From contig CM028913.1 in assembly GCA_016801845.1 (NCBI GenBank), forward strand, positions 1 through 64,000: a stretch of DNA of 64,000 nt, given 5' to 3'. Position numbers and translations under genes: made by a program. Source of the stretch: Polydactylus sextarius. Its lineage: Eukaryota > Chordata > Actinopteri > Polynemidae. Position 1 is the first letter of the stretch, and each line of letters starts with the position of its first letter. Shown here one piece after another: positions 9,223 through 20,701 of this stretch. Under the pieces are notes generated by a model. That model made no database searches and was not told where the DNA came from. It worked only from the letters and a program-made list of their open reading frames with translations.

Positions 9223-11268
9223 ATGATCACACCAATGCATGAGAAAATGGTGGCGGTAGGCGGGCTAATTGGAACAATAATGGTAATACTGTTATGGGAA
9301 AAGAGTCTTAGTGTACAGAAAAGGAGAATGGGTTACTACAACCCTAATAGATCCCAAATCCAACATAGACACTTAACAAATCCCTGCAGTACTACTGATG
9401 GAGATAAAACTAAAACAACAGAATTGTACTTTTGCTACCAAAATAACAAGACGCAAGCCATATTTATTTTTGATAAATCTTTAAAGGTAGGAGGCTATGA
9501 TACCAATAGTTGGAAGGGATACGATTGGTATCTGGATAGTAGTGGCATGAAACAAGTAGGGCACAATTGGGAAAACGTTTTTGCTACTACTGGCTTATGG
9601 TCTGCCAACTCCTATGGAACTCACTAACGTGCTAAAAAGTGGAAAAACCAAGTGTCCCTAACTAAAACAAATAATGAACTAATGTTAAACATCAATACAA
9701 CCAAAGAACCTTTTGGGCAACCATAAAGCTTTGGTGAATATTAGAATCCACCATGCCATGGTTTAGCCCTGTGTGTTTGGAGACCACATGCTACAGATCC
9801 TTGCGTGACACTCCTTTTGTGTCCAAATGTCACTATTACAAACATTATATCCCACATGACAGAAGCAGGCATTATACCAGGACCAAAATTAAACTCTCCA
9901 GTGAAGGCTAAGATTTATGTGAAACCTGACATAGATGATTGGTTTAAAATTACCACAGGTATTTCAAAAATAGATAATAATTGGCTCCTAATGGTAGAAT
10001 AAGCTGCCCAAGTGGCCAAAACAGATTGCGTAGTGTGTATGGGAGCTAGACCAGTCTTACAAGTAGTACCTTCAGCTTTAGATCCAACATGTCTTGTAGA
10101 AGTAATGAACAGTACCACGCCTTCCAATAATTGTTCATCCTGGGACAAAATCTATCCTTTAACCCCTGCTGAAAAGAAAAAACCTATCTTTTCCAATAAA
10201 ATAGCTGCAGGAAACTTCTCTTGCATAAACAGAACTGGTAATGGGAGTAACATTAGTAAATTTAATAGTACACAATGTTACTTAATATTGACTGTGAATA
10301 TAACTTTCAGACTTCAGTCTCGTAGTGATATCTGGTGGTGGTGTGGAGACGACAGATTATATGACAGATTGCCATACAATACTACAGGAGTCTGTGCTTC
10401 AGTATCACTGATCCTGCCTGTATCTATATTTCCATCTTCTGTTTTTTATATCTTTGCCTCTGAAAACAGTGTACTTCCCCATACTTGGACAAATAAAAAT
10501 AAGAGAACAACATCGGATTTGACTGACAATGATCCCACCTATATAGATAGTATAGGGGTCCCAAGAGGAGTACCTGATGAATACAAGTTGGTAAATCAAG
10601 TGGCAGCTGGTTTGAATCTCTTGTATGCTGGTGGTGCACTATAAACAAAAAATGTGGACAGGATCAACTACATCCACTATAATGTGCAGAGATTAGGCAA
10701 TAGCACTGAAAAAGGATTCTCAGCCATCCACGAACAGTTGTCAGCTACCTCCCTTATGGCTTTCCAGAATAGAATTGCTGTTGATATGCTTTTGGCCGAG
10801 AAAGGTGGCGTCTGTGCTATCTTTGGTGATCAGTGCTGTACCTTCATCCCTAACAATACGGCAGCTGATGGTAGTCTTACCAAGGCCTTAGAGGGTCTTA
10901 GATCCCTTAACAGCAAAATGAAAGACCATTCTGGGGTTGACACATCAATGTGGGATGGTTTTGCAGACATGTTTGGCAAATATAAACAACTAGTACTTTC
11001 TATGCTGATGTCTCTTGCTGTGTTTGCAGCTATCCTCACTTTATGTGGATGTTGTTGTATTCCCTGCATCAGAGCACTGTGCACCAGAATGATAACCACT
11101 GCTATACAGCCGGTTAAGACAGAGGTATCAGAAATGTATGCCCTTCTCACCCTAAATGGTGAACCCCAGAAGGACAGTGATGACGATGAAGTATCTTTTC
11201 ATTTTCCAGACTTATTCCTGGATCCAGGTGACCACACCGACCTGGAAAGTGATGCCGTTGCCCTCTGA
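9223..11268 (+). pseudogene. env: ERV envelope glycoprotein, one frame with five nonsense codons
   Basis: All Env segments share a single frame from the ATG at 9223 to TGA 11266-11268, interrupted only by TAA 9625, TAA 9724, TAG 9742, TAA 10000 and TAA 10642. An N-terminal hydrophobic stretch (AVGGLIGTIMVILLW) is the signal or an early membrane segment. SU has the CVVC isomerase-type motif (10026-10037) and many N-x-S/T sites; a KNKR run near 10,490 is a candidate cleavage site. TM has the CAIFGDQCC CX6CC motif after LLAEKGG, and a membrane span (about 10,985-11,060) followed by a Cys-rich turn and acidic tail. CxxC plus CX6CC marks a covalently linked gamma-type Env. Absence of frameshifts contrasts with pol. 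Confidence 0.88.
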
Positions 11269-11362
11269 GTGTACCATTTGTTCTATGCCATGATTCTGTG
11301 ACCGAAAATCAAAATGAAGAGGTCAATAGATGATAAAAGAATATAGTACAAAGTGAATAAAC

Positions 11363-11372
11363 AGGAGGGAAA
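11363..11372 (+). other. ERV polypurine tract
   Basis: AGGAGGGAAA lies immediately before the 3' LTR, the position and composition of the plus-strand primer. Confidence 0.85.
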
Positions 11373-11903
11373 TGTTGGAGAAATTGTATATACAGTTATT
11401 CTACTCTTTTCTATATTCTTACATTACTATCATAAGCTGTTACTGGTGCATATTGTATCTTTGTTTGTGTGTGTGTGTTTCAACTATGATTGCAGGCAAA
11501 AGAGAACAAGATGCTCTCTCAGCAAACAACCTTGACCGTGCCTTGATAAAGACATAACTGACTAAATGTATCAGCAACGGATATGAGCTTGGGAGTCGAG
11601 CCTCCCTTGTAGATAGCATGTGAAAGATTTAACAGTCACTCTTTGTATACAAAGTTTGTGTGAAAAGAGCAGGTCTCAACTGGAATAGCTAACCACCACC
11701 TTTTCCCTTAGCAGTGGAGACCTCATGTAACCAGGGTGTTCTTAAATAAAAGGCAAGAGGAGCAGAGACTGCCTCAGAGTGAGTTTGGAGAATTGTAACT
11801 GAGCAGTCTCTGATCACTCTCCTTGCAAGTAAAACTTTAACTGATTCTCTGTGTCTTCTTTGTGTGCAGATTTACTACAAGTGTTGGGGATCTAAACCTA
11901 ACA
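11373..11903 (+). repeat. ERV 3' LTR
   Basis: 531 bp, same ends as the 5' LTR, AATAAA at 11745-11750. I count five substitutions against the 5' copy, one of which breaks the right arm of the 12-bp inverted repeat (CAGTGGAGACC). Confidence 0.93.
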
Positions 11904-12181
11904 TAAACGTTGAGGTAGTATTAGAAACTTAAACACAGCACCCATCCAGGGTTTGTAAAACCATTCATTATTGCTTAACATTAAAACACACCAGATAGCA
12001 GATTTAAATCTCTTGTGTACTGTGAAATACAGTTATCTGCCACTGATTTGGTGAAAGCTTAAATGTATTAGACACATATTCAAGTCTCACACTCTAGTTT
12101 CAAGTTCTCATGTAAAGGCCACCTTTAACAAAATCCTGAATATTACGAAGCTTATAAAAAAATAAACATGCAAGACAAATA

Positions 12182-12695
12182 CCGTAAATTCCGGGCTATA
12201 AGCCACTTTTTTTTTTTTTTTTCCACACTTTGAACACTGCGGCTTATACTACGGTGCGGGTTTTTTTTTTTTCTTGGCGCCAAAAACATTTTGCCAAGTA
12301 ACAGCTGACCAATAAAATTAACGAGTACTTGTTCAGAGGTCCAATGAAATTGCATGATAAATCAAGCGCACTTTCACAGCTATTGTAAATCAGTCATTTG
12401 TACTCACCCTCATCAACATGGAAAATACTAGAAGAAAAGCATATGATGCGGCTTTTAAGTTAAAGGCGATCACTCTAGAGGTTGAAGAAGGAAATCGACC
12501 CGCTATCAGTGACTCACTTCTTACAGCAATAAGAAGACACGATGAACGTCTTTGAGCTAATTTTTCATATTACAACGTTGGAGACCTGCGGCTTTAAATC
12601 CGGTGCGGCTTGTACAAGTACAAACTTGATTTTCTTTCTAAAATTAGAGCATGCGGTTTTTAAATCAGGTGCGCTCTGTAGTCCGGAATTTACGG
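12182..12695 (+). mobile_element. Pogo/Tc1-mariner-like short transposon, copy 1
   Basis: Perfect terminal inverted repeats CCGTAAATTCCGG (12182-12194) and CCGGAATTTACGG (12683-12695) flanked by TA on both sides, the Tc1/mariner-pogo target. Inside, an ATG frame at 12418-12555 reads RRKAYDAAFKLKAITLEVEEG, the look of the N-terminal helix-turn-helix of pogo-like transposases, and stops after 45 residues. Too short to be autonomous (514 bp). It lies in the duplicated unit, so the insertion predates the duplication. Confidence 0.8.
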
Positions 12696-12797
12696 TACAA
12701 ATATGGATGAATCAAGGGAAATGAATGAATGCCTCAAATCTATCTTACCTCTGATTACCACTTCTGTGAAAATCCAGAGATCTTACCTGCCAAGGCA

Positions 12798-14751
12798 TAA
12801 ATCCCTTTGGAACTGTTCTGCTGCTTTCCTGTAAAAATCACCTCCCATTGTCTAGTGAGAGGAAAAATAAGTTAACTTAAATAAACACATTATTTCCTTC
12901 ATGCAAAGCACTGACAACTCAGCTCCACACAACAGATGCTTACATGAGTTTTTCCATTTTCTGTCTGTCTGTAGGCAAAGCATGTTGCCATGCAACCTTC
13001 GAAAATGGACTGTACCAAAGGTTCGGTTCTGAATCTGGAGAAGAAGAAGAAGAAAAAAAGGGTCAAAACTGCACCTAAATGTTCTGGCTGCACAGTTTCC
13101 ATTTGAAAAGAAAATGCTCAAAAACTAGAGCACAATCTGATCCTTATCATCCAGGAGGAAATTCTTAGTCGGAAAACACTGCTGCAAATGCAACCTTAAA
13201 AAAAAATAAAAACAAACTTAAGTGTTTACTTGTGGATCAGGTCACTGGTGTGTTACAAACCCCGGCTCATAGGGAAGCAACACAAAAGGTAGACCAAAAA
13301 AAGAAGATAGTTTCAATATGTTTATTATCTAATGTCTAGGGTCAGAAACATAAGGGTGGGATAAGCAGCAAAACCTGCTGCCTGGCACACAGCAGCGCGA
13401 GGAATGAGAAAGACTGAGGGCGGTAGGCCGGCCTTTGTAGACTGCTCACACCTGCAGGTAATCAGGAGCTCAGGTGAGTCTACCTGGAAACAAAAAAGCC
13501 ATCAGCTGCTGTGCTTCTATCAGTCCACTAGATGGCAGTGTCTCTGCAGTGTCTAACTTTACTTGATGAAACAAGCTGCAGTTGATTCTTTCACTCACAA
13601 CACCTGGGCCCGAATTTATTTCACCTCAAAGCTCCAGTGACATCCAGTCATTTCACTGCCACGGAAAATCATCTGAACACATTCTGTCTGCAACACCTGC
13701 GCTTTCATGATGATAAACCATGAAAATGTATTATCAACTGGCTGAAAGAAATAGGTCTATACTGATATTACCTTTCAATCTTTTTCTTTATCTGCCTTTC
13801 ATCTGCATCTAGCCAGCGTTACTGCTGTGGTGGAAGGTGTCCACGTTAGCCTCAATATACCTTGAGAGCCAGGAGGCTGCCATTGATCTCCACAGTCTCC
13901 ACCAAAGTGCTGAGGTCGTTGCCAGCCAAATCAACCAATGAAAATTGGCCGTGTAGCGAGGCAGCGCGATTATTGCATCACAGAACAATTTGGAGGATTG
14001 CGTAAGAAGCGGGACAAGTTGGTGTTTGCTGAGGTTTGGCCTGATGTTCTGGAAAAACACAAGAGAAGGAAAGACACATTTATGTTACACATATGTGTTT
14101 GAAATGAAACACATATTTTGTAGTTTAAAGTTTTCATTTTTAACTGCCATGTTAAAAGACTTCAACTAACTTTTAGTGCTCCTTTACTCAACAGTTCGAC
14201 AAAGTCTCTGCTGTGAAATTGCAACACACAAACACGTTCCTGTCACAATGGTACCTGAGTGCACTGCCCATGTGTATCGTATTGATGACTTCCTCTGGAC
14301 CGTGAACACGTGGACCTCCTCAAGGCCGACTACCTGCACCTGCAGAGCTGTCATTCTCCAGAGCGCGGAGCTTGGCCTTTTTTGTTCAGCAGGTCATACA
14401 CCTGTCCAAAAAGTAGTTTTCATGTCAAGAATAATGTAAAAAATGCAAATTTGTCAGATAAATATTCTAAACAAACATGTCCATAGAGTTAACAGAGGAA
14501 GGTTTTTATTACCTTCCCATTGTAAATCTCAAAGAAGCTGGCGTAAGCAGAGAGATCCAGGCTACTATACCTCCTGTGGTCGAGTTAGGCCAAAACACAT
14601 CCTGGGCTGAAAGAGATTCAAACCAATACCAGCGGTGTGAAATTTTCATTTCCCTCTTGAGGGAGGAAGAATTACACAAACACCATCAATTAATGTATCC
14701 CTGGAATTGATCGATTTCTTTTTTTTTTTAAGACTATAATCCTTTTTGGTA
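12798..14751 (-). pseudogene. Block B: duplicated kinesin-13 motor exons, broken
   Basis: Same unit as block A with an internal deletion: sequence matching A position ~735 joins directly to A ~1,872 at about 13,497, removing the VESHRIC and INKKQ exons. Remaining exons, minus strand in gene order: 14513-14601, which reads RYSSLDLSAYASFFEIYNGK without the frameshift seen in A; 14255-14401 (VYDLLNKK, one extra T breaks the frame); 13861-14028 (SLVDLAGND then EINGSLLALK, with an upstream TGA); 12944-13034 (LVQSIFEGCMATCFAY with the altered P-loop RQTENGKT). The right end holds the empty ERV site. Confidence 0.75.
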
Positions 14752-15031
14752 AATGTTGAGGTAGTATTAGAAACTTAAACATAGCACCCATCCAGGGTTT
14801 GTAAAACCATTCATTATTGCTTAACATTAAAACACACCAGATAGCAGATTTAAATCTCTTGTGTACTGTGAAATACAGTTATCTGCCACTGATTTGGTGA
14901 AAGCTTAAATGTATTGGACACATATTCAAGTCTCACACTCTAATTTCAAGTTCTCATGTAAAGGCCACCTTTAACAAAATCCTGAATATTACTGAAGCTT
15001 TAAAAAAAAAAATAAACATGCAAGACAAATA

Positions 15032-15560
15032 CCGTAAATTCGGGCTATAAGCCACTACTTTTTTTTTTCCCCACACTTTGAACACTGCGGCTTATACTAC
15101 GGTGCGGCTGCGGCTTTTTTTTTTTTTTTTTTTTTTTTCCTTGGCGCCAAAAAACATTTTGCCAAGTAACAGCTGACCAATAAAATTAGCGAGTACTTGT
15201 TCAGAGGTCCAATAAAATTGCATGATAAATCAAGCGCACTTTCACAGCTATTGTAAATCAGTCATTTGTACTCACCCTCATCAACATGGAAAATACTAGA
15301 AGAAAAGCATATGATGCGGCTTTTAAGTTAAAAGCGATCACTCTAGAGGTTGAAGAAGGAAATCGACCGCTATCAGTGACTCACTTCTTACAGCAATAAG
15401 AAGACACGATGAGCGTCTTTGAGCTAATTTTTCATATTACAACGTTGGAGACCTGCGGCTTTAAATCCGGTGCGGCTTGTACAAGTACAAACTTGATTTT
15501 CTTTCTAAAATTAGAGCATGCGGTTTTTAATCAGGTGCGCTCTGTAGTCCGAATTTACGG
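15032..15560 (+). mobile_element. Pogo/Tc1-mariner-like short transposon, copy 2
   Basis: Duplicate of the 12,182 element with the same TA flanks. Each terminal repeat lacks one base (CCGTAAATTCGGG and GTCCGAATTTACGG). The internal ATG frame starts at 15286 and is broken by loss of one C relative to copy 1. A T-run near 15,115 is longer. Confidence 0.8.
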
Positions 15561-15661
15561 TACAAATATGGATGAATCAAGGGAAATGAATGAATGCCTC
15601 AAACTTATCTTACCTCTGATTACCACTTCTGTGAAAATCCAGAGATCTTACCTGCCAAGGC

Positions 15662-16752
15662 ATAAATCCTTTTGGAACTGTTCTGCTGCTTTCCAGAAAA
15701 ACCACCTCCCATTGTCTAGTGAGAGGAAACATAAGTTAACTTAAATAAACACATTATTTTCTTCATGCAAAGCACTGACAACTCAATTCCACACAACAGA
15801 CACTTACATGAGTTTTCCATTTTCCTGTCCTGTCCGTAGGCAAAGCATGTTGCCGTGCAACCTTGAAAATGAACTGTACCCGAACCGGCTGTGAATCTGG
15901 AGAAGAAGAAGAAAAAAAAAAGGGTCAAAATTGCAGAAAAATTGCACCTAAATAATGTTCTGGCTGCACAGTTTCCATTTGAAAAGAAAAAGCTCAAAAA
16001 CTAGAGCACAATCTGATCCTTATCATCCAGGAGGAAATTCTTAGTCGGAAAACACTGCTGCAAATGCAACTTAAAAAAAAAAAAAAAATAAAAACAAACT
16101 TAGGTGTTTACTTGTGGACCAGGTCACTGGTGTGTTACAAACCCGGCTCATAGGGAAGCAACACAAAAGGTAGACCAAAAAAAAAAAAAAAAGATAGTTT
16201 CAATATGTTTATTATCTGATGTCTAGGGTCAGAAACATAAGGGTGGGATAAGCAGCAAAACCTGCTGCCTGGCACACAACACAGCGAGGAATGAGAAAGA
16301 CTGAGGGCGGTAGGCGGCCTTTGTAGACTGCTCACACCTGCAGGTAATCAGTAGCTCAGGTGAGTCTAGCGGAAACAAAAAAAGAAAGAGATCACCACCA
16401 CAACTGCAAGGCCTGTAACAGGCCTGTCCCAGGAACAGACACCACATCGATCTGCTTCTTATTAATCTCTGGATGACACAAGAATGACAGCGTTTGTGAA
16501 GAAAAACAGGATGGCTGACATTTTAGTGATGGCGTTGCATATAGGAGATTCTTCGGTGTCTGCACAGAAGGCACAGGGCTCTGTGTTTCTCCCCAGAATG
16601 CTTTCACTCATAGTATAAATGGGAGAGGGCCAAGTGTGAAAAAACATGGTTGGTATTATGTCTGTCTGAGCACAGTGTTATATTACTCCAAATATACCTT
16701 GCTTGTTGGGGGGGCGCTTGCGAACACACACACAAATCCTGTGGGATTCAAC
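15662..16752 (-). pseudogene. Block C: kinesin-13 motor exons adjoining the 5' gene part
   Basis: Rightmost copy, in correct order with the 5' exons to its right. Exon 16698-16752 lies between a TTTTACAG acceptor and GTATAT donor and is open: VESHRICVCVRKRPPNKQ, matching the first beta-strand of the kinesin-13 motor. It splices in phase to 16396-16468 (E-INKKQIDVVSVPGTG), which has lost about 30 bases (HEPK part) present in block A. Exon 15808-15896 carries the LVQ/ATCFAYGQ region but is frameshifted through the P-loop. So the first motor exon is fine while the nucleotide-binding exon is broken. Confidence 0.75.
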
Positions 16753-16870
16753 CTGTAAAAAAAAAAAAAAAAAAAAAAAAATAAACACAAAAAAGAGCTC
16801 CAAGTTTGAGCTCGAATGTTAACACACATTTGCATATAAAGTCAGGCATAGTTCAAAACTCCAAATTTAC

Positions 16871-17447
16871 CAGGTAGCCCGTTGATACAGGGATTATTTC
16901 CAATGTTTCTCTGAAGCCTTGGATGATCTCGTAGAATTTCTGGTTTGGTCGAGAAGCCTCTCCAAACTTCAATGAAGACAAGAAAGAAAAGCAATATAAA
17001 TGAAATGTGTGAAGCGACTTGCGTCCAAAATTCACATTATTAGTAGAATTGATAAATGAAATAAAAATCCTCACCCTCCCTTCTTAGTCTGCATTTCAGG
17101 TGGCTTTATAACACAAGGCAGCCTTTTGTTGCCTTTGGTTAATTCTTGAGGAGCCACAGATTTTCTCCCTGAAATGCAAAAGATCTTAATCACTTTTAAT
17201 TCTTAATGAACTCACATCTCATTGACAGCATTGTAATTTCTAACAAATTTAATTGCAGTTGTGACATTAATGTATGGGATGTGATCCACTGGATGCACAA
17301 TTTTTTTTTTTTTTTTTTTATTTATTTTTTTACATCTGTCACTGACCTTTGATTGCGGACGGAGGAGGCATCCTCTCAGGTTCATCATTTTCTTTTGTGG
17401 CCTCACGGGCAAGAGACAGCGGCGGTGCTGGTTTGCTCTCATTCTTT
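16871..17447 (-). pseudogene. Kinesin-13 (kif2c-like) 5' exons upstream of the motor
   Basis: Three single-copy minus-strand exons. 17347-17447 (acceptor AACACAG, donor GTCAGT) encodes ESKPAPPLSLAREATKEND and ends PPPSAIK. It joins in phase to 17075-17168 (acceptor CATTTCAG, donor GTGAGG): GRKSVAPQELTKGNKRLPC, then VIKPPEMQTKKGG. 16871-16966 (donor GTAAAT) reads PNQKFYEIIQGFRETLEII and runs in phase into VESHRIC of block C; this matches the PNW-FA-MI-EFR neck region before the kinesin-13 motor. The junction between the second and third exon is out of phase by my reading, so either a splice site is misplaced or the gene is dead. N-terminal exons further right are not recognised. Confidence 0.55.
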
Positions 17448-17449
17448 CT

Positions 17450-19020
17450 GTGTTGCGGTAGGAATCACTAAATAATAAAATAAGGCAGAAGAATGCGCTC
17501 AGTTTATACAGTGATAAATGTTACCACAGTTATAGTTACCACAGTTAAAGTTGCTATGTGACTGATAACAGCTAAATTTAGCATATAAATATGTGGCTTA
17601 TATTTTCCAAAGGAAAGGTCTAAATTATAAATGTATTCTTTTTGGTAGAAATAACCAACCAGAATCCATAAGGGCTGATGATGAGGGGAGACCAGGGACG
17701 GTCCATCTCTGGGCTTCCCTTTGAAGACTCAATAGTTGGAGCAGCGTGCTGAAACATCAGTTGGGACCTGGAACAAACACGTCGGTCTGGCCTGAGACAG
17801 ACTACTGGAAACTCAAAAAGGCGACAAAGCATCTAAGTAAAAAAAGCGGGTGCAATGTGAGCATCATCATAAAGCAAGTGCCATTAAGTTTTTCTAACTT
17901 TGGGCACAAAACCTAAACCCCACACAACAGAAAGATTAACTGTGTGTAGTTGTAGGCTGTCAAATCACAAGAGCCAAGATTCTTTACTCTTGTGACAGAG
18001 AAGTGAAGCTAGGAGTGAGAGAAACAGCAACAGACAAGTGGAAGCTGAGTGTCAGTGAAATGATGAAAGCTTCTAATGAGAGCACATTTGAGCATTAAAA
18101 AATGTTACTAAGGGCACTGTAATAGTGATACTGTAAGCCAATTTTATAAAAAAAAAAAAGCTGTAAAATCCTGTAAAAATGCTATATCCTTACTTATCCA
18201 GTGATAATATATGCCAGTGTGTGCTCCTTTAAATTCTCTTTGTCCAATGTTTCTTTCTCTTCTCACCCAGAATTTAGAGCTCAGAAAAGAGTGAACAAGG
18301 ACACATGGTTCTATGAGCCCAGAATTAGTCATTTTGTGTCAATGTGCCATTTATTATTAAAATGAACAAATTTAGACAAAAATCCTCTTCCAGGATGGTT
18401 AGTTTAGCACACACACCTCAGACAAATCAGTTCAATTCTTTTACATACAAGCTTTAATACTCTTCCTTTCAGAACTACTGTTTATTTTAGCTCAAGTTTC
18501 TGAACCCAAAAAGATAAGTAACACATTGCATTTCCCAAATTCCAAATAAATGTAAGACTTTTTAAGGCTTTATCTTAGGAAAATATATTTAAGACTTCTA
18601 AGGCCCCACGGCCACCCTGTAACTTTAACGGTTAGCATTAGCCAGCTGTCACGTTACTCGAGCGCTAGCTCAACTCTAGATAAAATAATGTTGCCAAATA
18701 AGGTTAACATTACACCACTAACGAGAAGAAAGAGCTGAATTCCATAATTTATAATGCAACCGAATCTATAATGCTTACAACTGCGTTAGCTTTAACATTA
18801 ATGTTATCAAGGTACCGTTAGCAAACAGTTAGATAGCTTTAGCTTGCTGTGCTATGCATATGATAAATGGCTGCCTGTAAGAACCACTAAACAAGACAAA
18901 AGGATCAAAACAACCAACAATCATTTACTGAGATATTCGCGAATTACAATATTTTTTATCGCTTACCTTTGTTTTTTTTTTTTATTTTAATCGCTGATCA
19001 CTTCACCAAGAGTCCATCAG
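17450..19020. other. Probable introns of the kinesin-13-like gene, nothing else recognised
   Basis: AT-rich, no domain-bearing frame. An open minus-strand stretch at 17,690-17,830 is bounded by splice-like sites but I cannot place it in any protein. A GTAAGC donor at about 18,961-18,966 (minus strand) may end a short 5' exon beginning near 19,020. Confidence 0.35.
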
Positions 19021-19045
19021 ACAGTCAAACCGGAAGTGGAAGGTT
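19020..19045 (-). promoter_or_regulatory. Candidate promoter of the kinesin-13-like gene (ETS-type box)
   Basis: ACCGGAAGTG at 19029-19038 is a strong ETS/GABP-type box, common in housekeeping and cell-cycle promoters, and lies at the expected 5' end of the minus-strand gene, just upstream of a short exon with GTAAGC donor. No TATA box is seen. Role inferred from position. Confidence 0.4.
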
Positions 19046-19748
19046 TCAAAGACTTTTTGTCGAAAGGGGAAGGTAGGATGTACCATTGTGACGGGGTGTT
19101 TGTGTTAATTCTGCAGATATGGTCTTTAAAGAGCCCAAATAAGTGTAAAAGTGTGCAATCATGATATTTCACAGTTAGACATATTGAGAATTGTGCACAT
19201 AAATGTATTTGTACATAAATATCACATCAGTAGTGTTGGTGTTTTTTTTATCATCTGCGGTTTGTCTCGTGGGAGGGGCTTCCAGTAGAAAAGCAGCACC
19301 CTGCACACTTCACAACACAGCAGCCTGGAGGGCAGCAAGTGGCAGAGCCTCCACCAAGTGCAAGTGTCTCCATGTTGGTAAGGCTGTCAGTTGGAGAGAC
19401 TGTATTCATGTTGTTGCTTTATGTTCAAGTTCACTATGTGTTCCATTTTTCGTTCCATTGTTTTCATTTCTAAAAAATAATAATAATAATTGTGTGTTTT
19501 ATACAGGCAAAGAACAACCTTTGCCAAAAAGGTACGTTGGTCGGATTATAGATTTGTCACAATTACTGACATTTGTGTTGTGCTTTAATTAGCAATAATA
19601 ATTGTCTTGTGTGTTTTCTGCACACAATGACTTTTTATAAAGAGATACATTGGTTGGCTTGTAGATTTGTCACACACTGTAAATGCAAACAATATCCTGA
19701 CTGAAGATGAAATGGTGTGTTTAACTTAATTCATACTAGTTTTTAGTG

Positions 19749-19785
<37 letters not shown>

Positions 19786-20690
19786 TTACCCCATCGTCTT
19801 TCATTTAATTATATCTACTTGGTTTTTCTGAGTATGTAGCATGATTTATAATCATGACTCAAGTTACAGAACTATGCGCCCCAGTGCGGCGTGTCCATTC
19901 CGTTACTGCACATTTACCACTGGAGGAAACTCACGCAGATTCTGGTGCACACCAAAAGCGACTAGGCGACCACAGCGCGGAAGTCATTATTTCTCTATGG
20001 AGAGACTGTGAAGTCGGCGGCAGTGAAGCGTCTCTAGCGGCCAGAAGCGAAAAGGAGAAGTTAAAATCCAGTTAACTTTATGGTAATGAGTTATGGCGCC
20101 ATTCGGTGAAAACCAATCTAGCGTTTAGATTCACCAAAGTCCCACAGTCAGGTGGGTTCGAGGAACAAGCAGCGTAATTTAAGTTCCTAGTTCCTAGGTG
20201 GTTTTGAGATGGCCAGCGGAAAAGCCACGGAATTATTATTATTTACTGTCATCATTATTTTTCCATTCTTAGTAAATAAATTTTGAATTGGCTCGCTTTG
20301 GTGGCTGTCGGTGTGAGCGCACAGTTAAAAAGTTAGCAGCATCTCAACATAAGCGAATCCACAAGTCCGGCGTCTGTTAGCTGCTGGATTAGCATAGGCT
20401 GCTAATTTAGCTGTGTTTAAGTTAACCAGCTAATTTTTAGTGGCTGTGGAGGTCGGCTCCGTGCTTCACTTCCAGGCAGCAGATAAAAAAAGGTATATGC
20501 AGGCGCAGGTCATGTTGGTGCTGGGATGTAAGCAATAGCTAAGGTCAGACCAGAGCGTGTGTAACGTCAGTTAAGTTTAAGTTTGTTCGTTGCGATTTGT
20601 AGACCACGACATTAAAGTGAGTGCTTCTTCTCACAGTATACCTCACGGCTTGACAGCTTGAAAGTGAAGGAAAGGCTTTCGGACTCAGCT
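19040..20690. other. Intergenic region with GC-richer patch
   Basis: A 130-codon plus frame (19,203-19,592) has no recognisable domain. 19,850-20,120 is CpG-richer (GTGCGGCGTG, CAGCGCGGAAG) and could belong to the promoter of the downstream plus-strand gene. 19,550-19,625 (TGACATTTGTGTTGTGCTTTAAT...) resembles 29,110-29,185 inside the array. A long T run lies at 19,750-19,780. Confidence 0.4.
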
Positions 20691-20701
20691 TATATGAAGA
20701 G

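Larger units (their letters stand above)
3120..11908 (+). mobile_element. Full-length class-I-like (gamma/epsilon-like) endogenous retrovirus with 5-bp target duplication
   Basis: Provirus at 3125-11903 bounded by TG...CA LTRs of 531 bp each and a TAAAC duplication (3120-3124 and 11904-11908). Order: LTR, tRNA-Tyr-type primer site, structured leader, gag, PR, an H-x-T/H-x-S segment, RT, RNase H, IN with a GPY-type C-terminus, env, purine tract, LTR. An MGxxxS gag start, one zinc knuckle, in-frame NC-stop-PR arrangement, and CxxC plus CX6CC in Env all point to a gamma-type retrovirus. Coding regions contain many stops and frameshifts, so it is not expected to be replication-competent. The paralogous block B keeps the empty site (GGTAAATGTTGAGG near 14,750), which confirms the borders. 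The LTRs differ at 5 of 531 positions by my count. Confidence 0.93.

Noticed and set aside
19203..19592. 130-aa plus frame as a gene
   Set aside because: No domain, no splice support, low-complexity poly-Asn stretch from (AAT)n; left as unassigned spacer.
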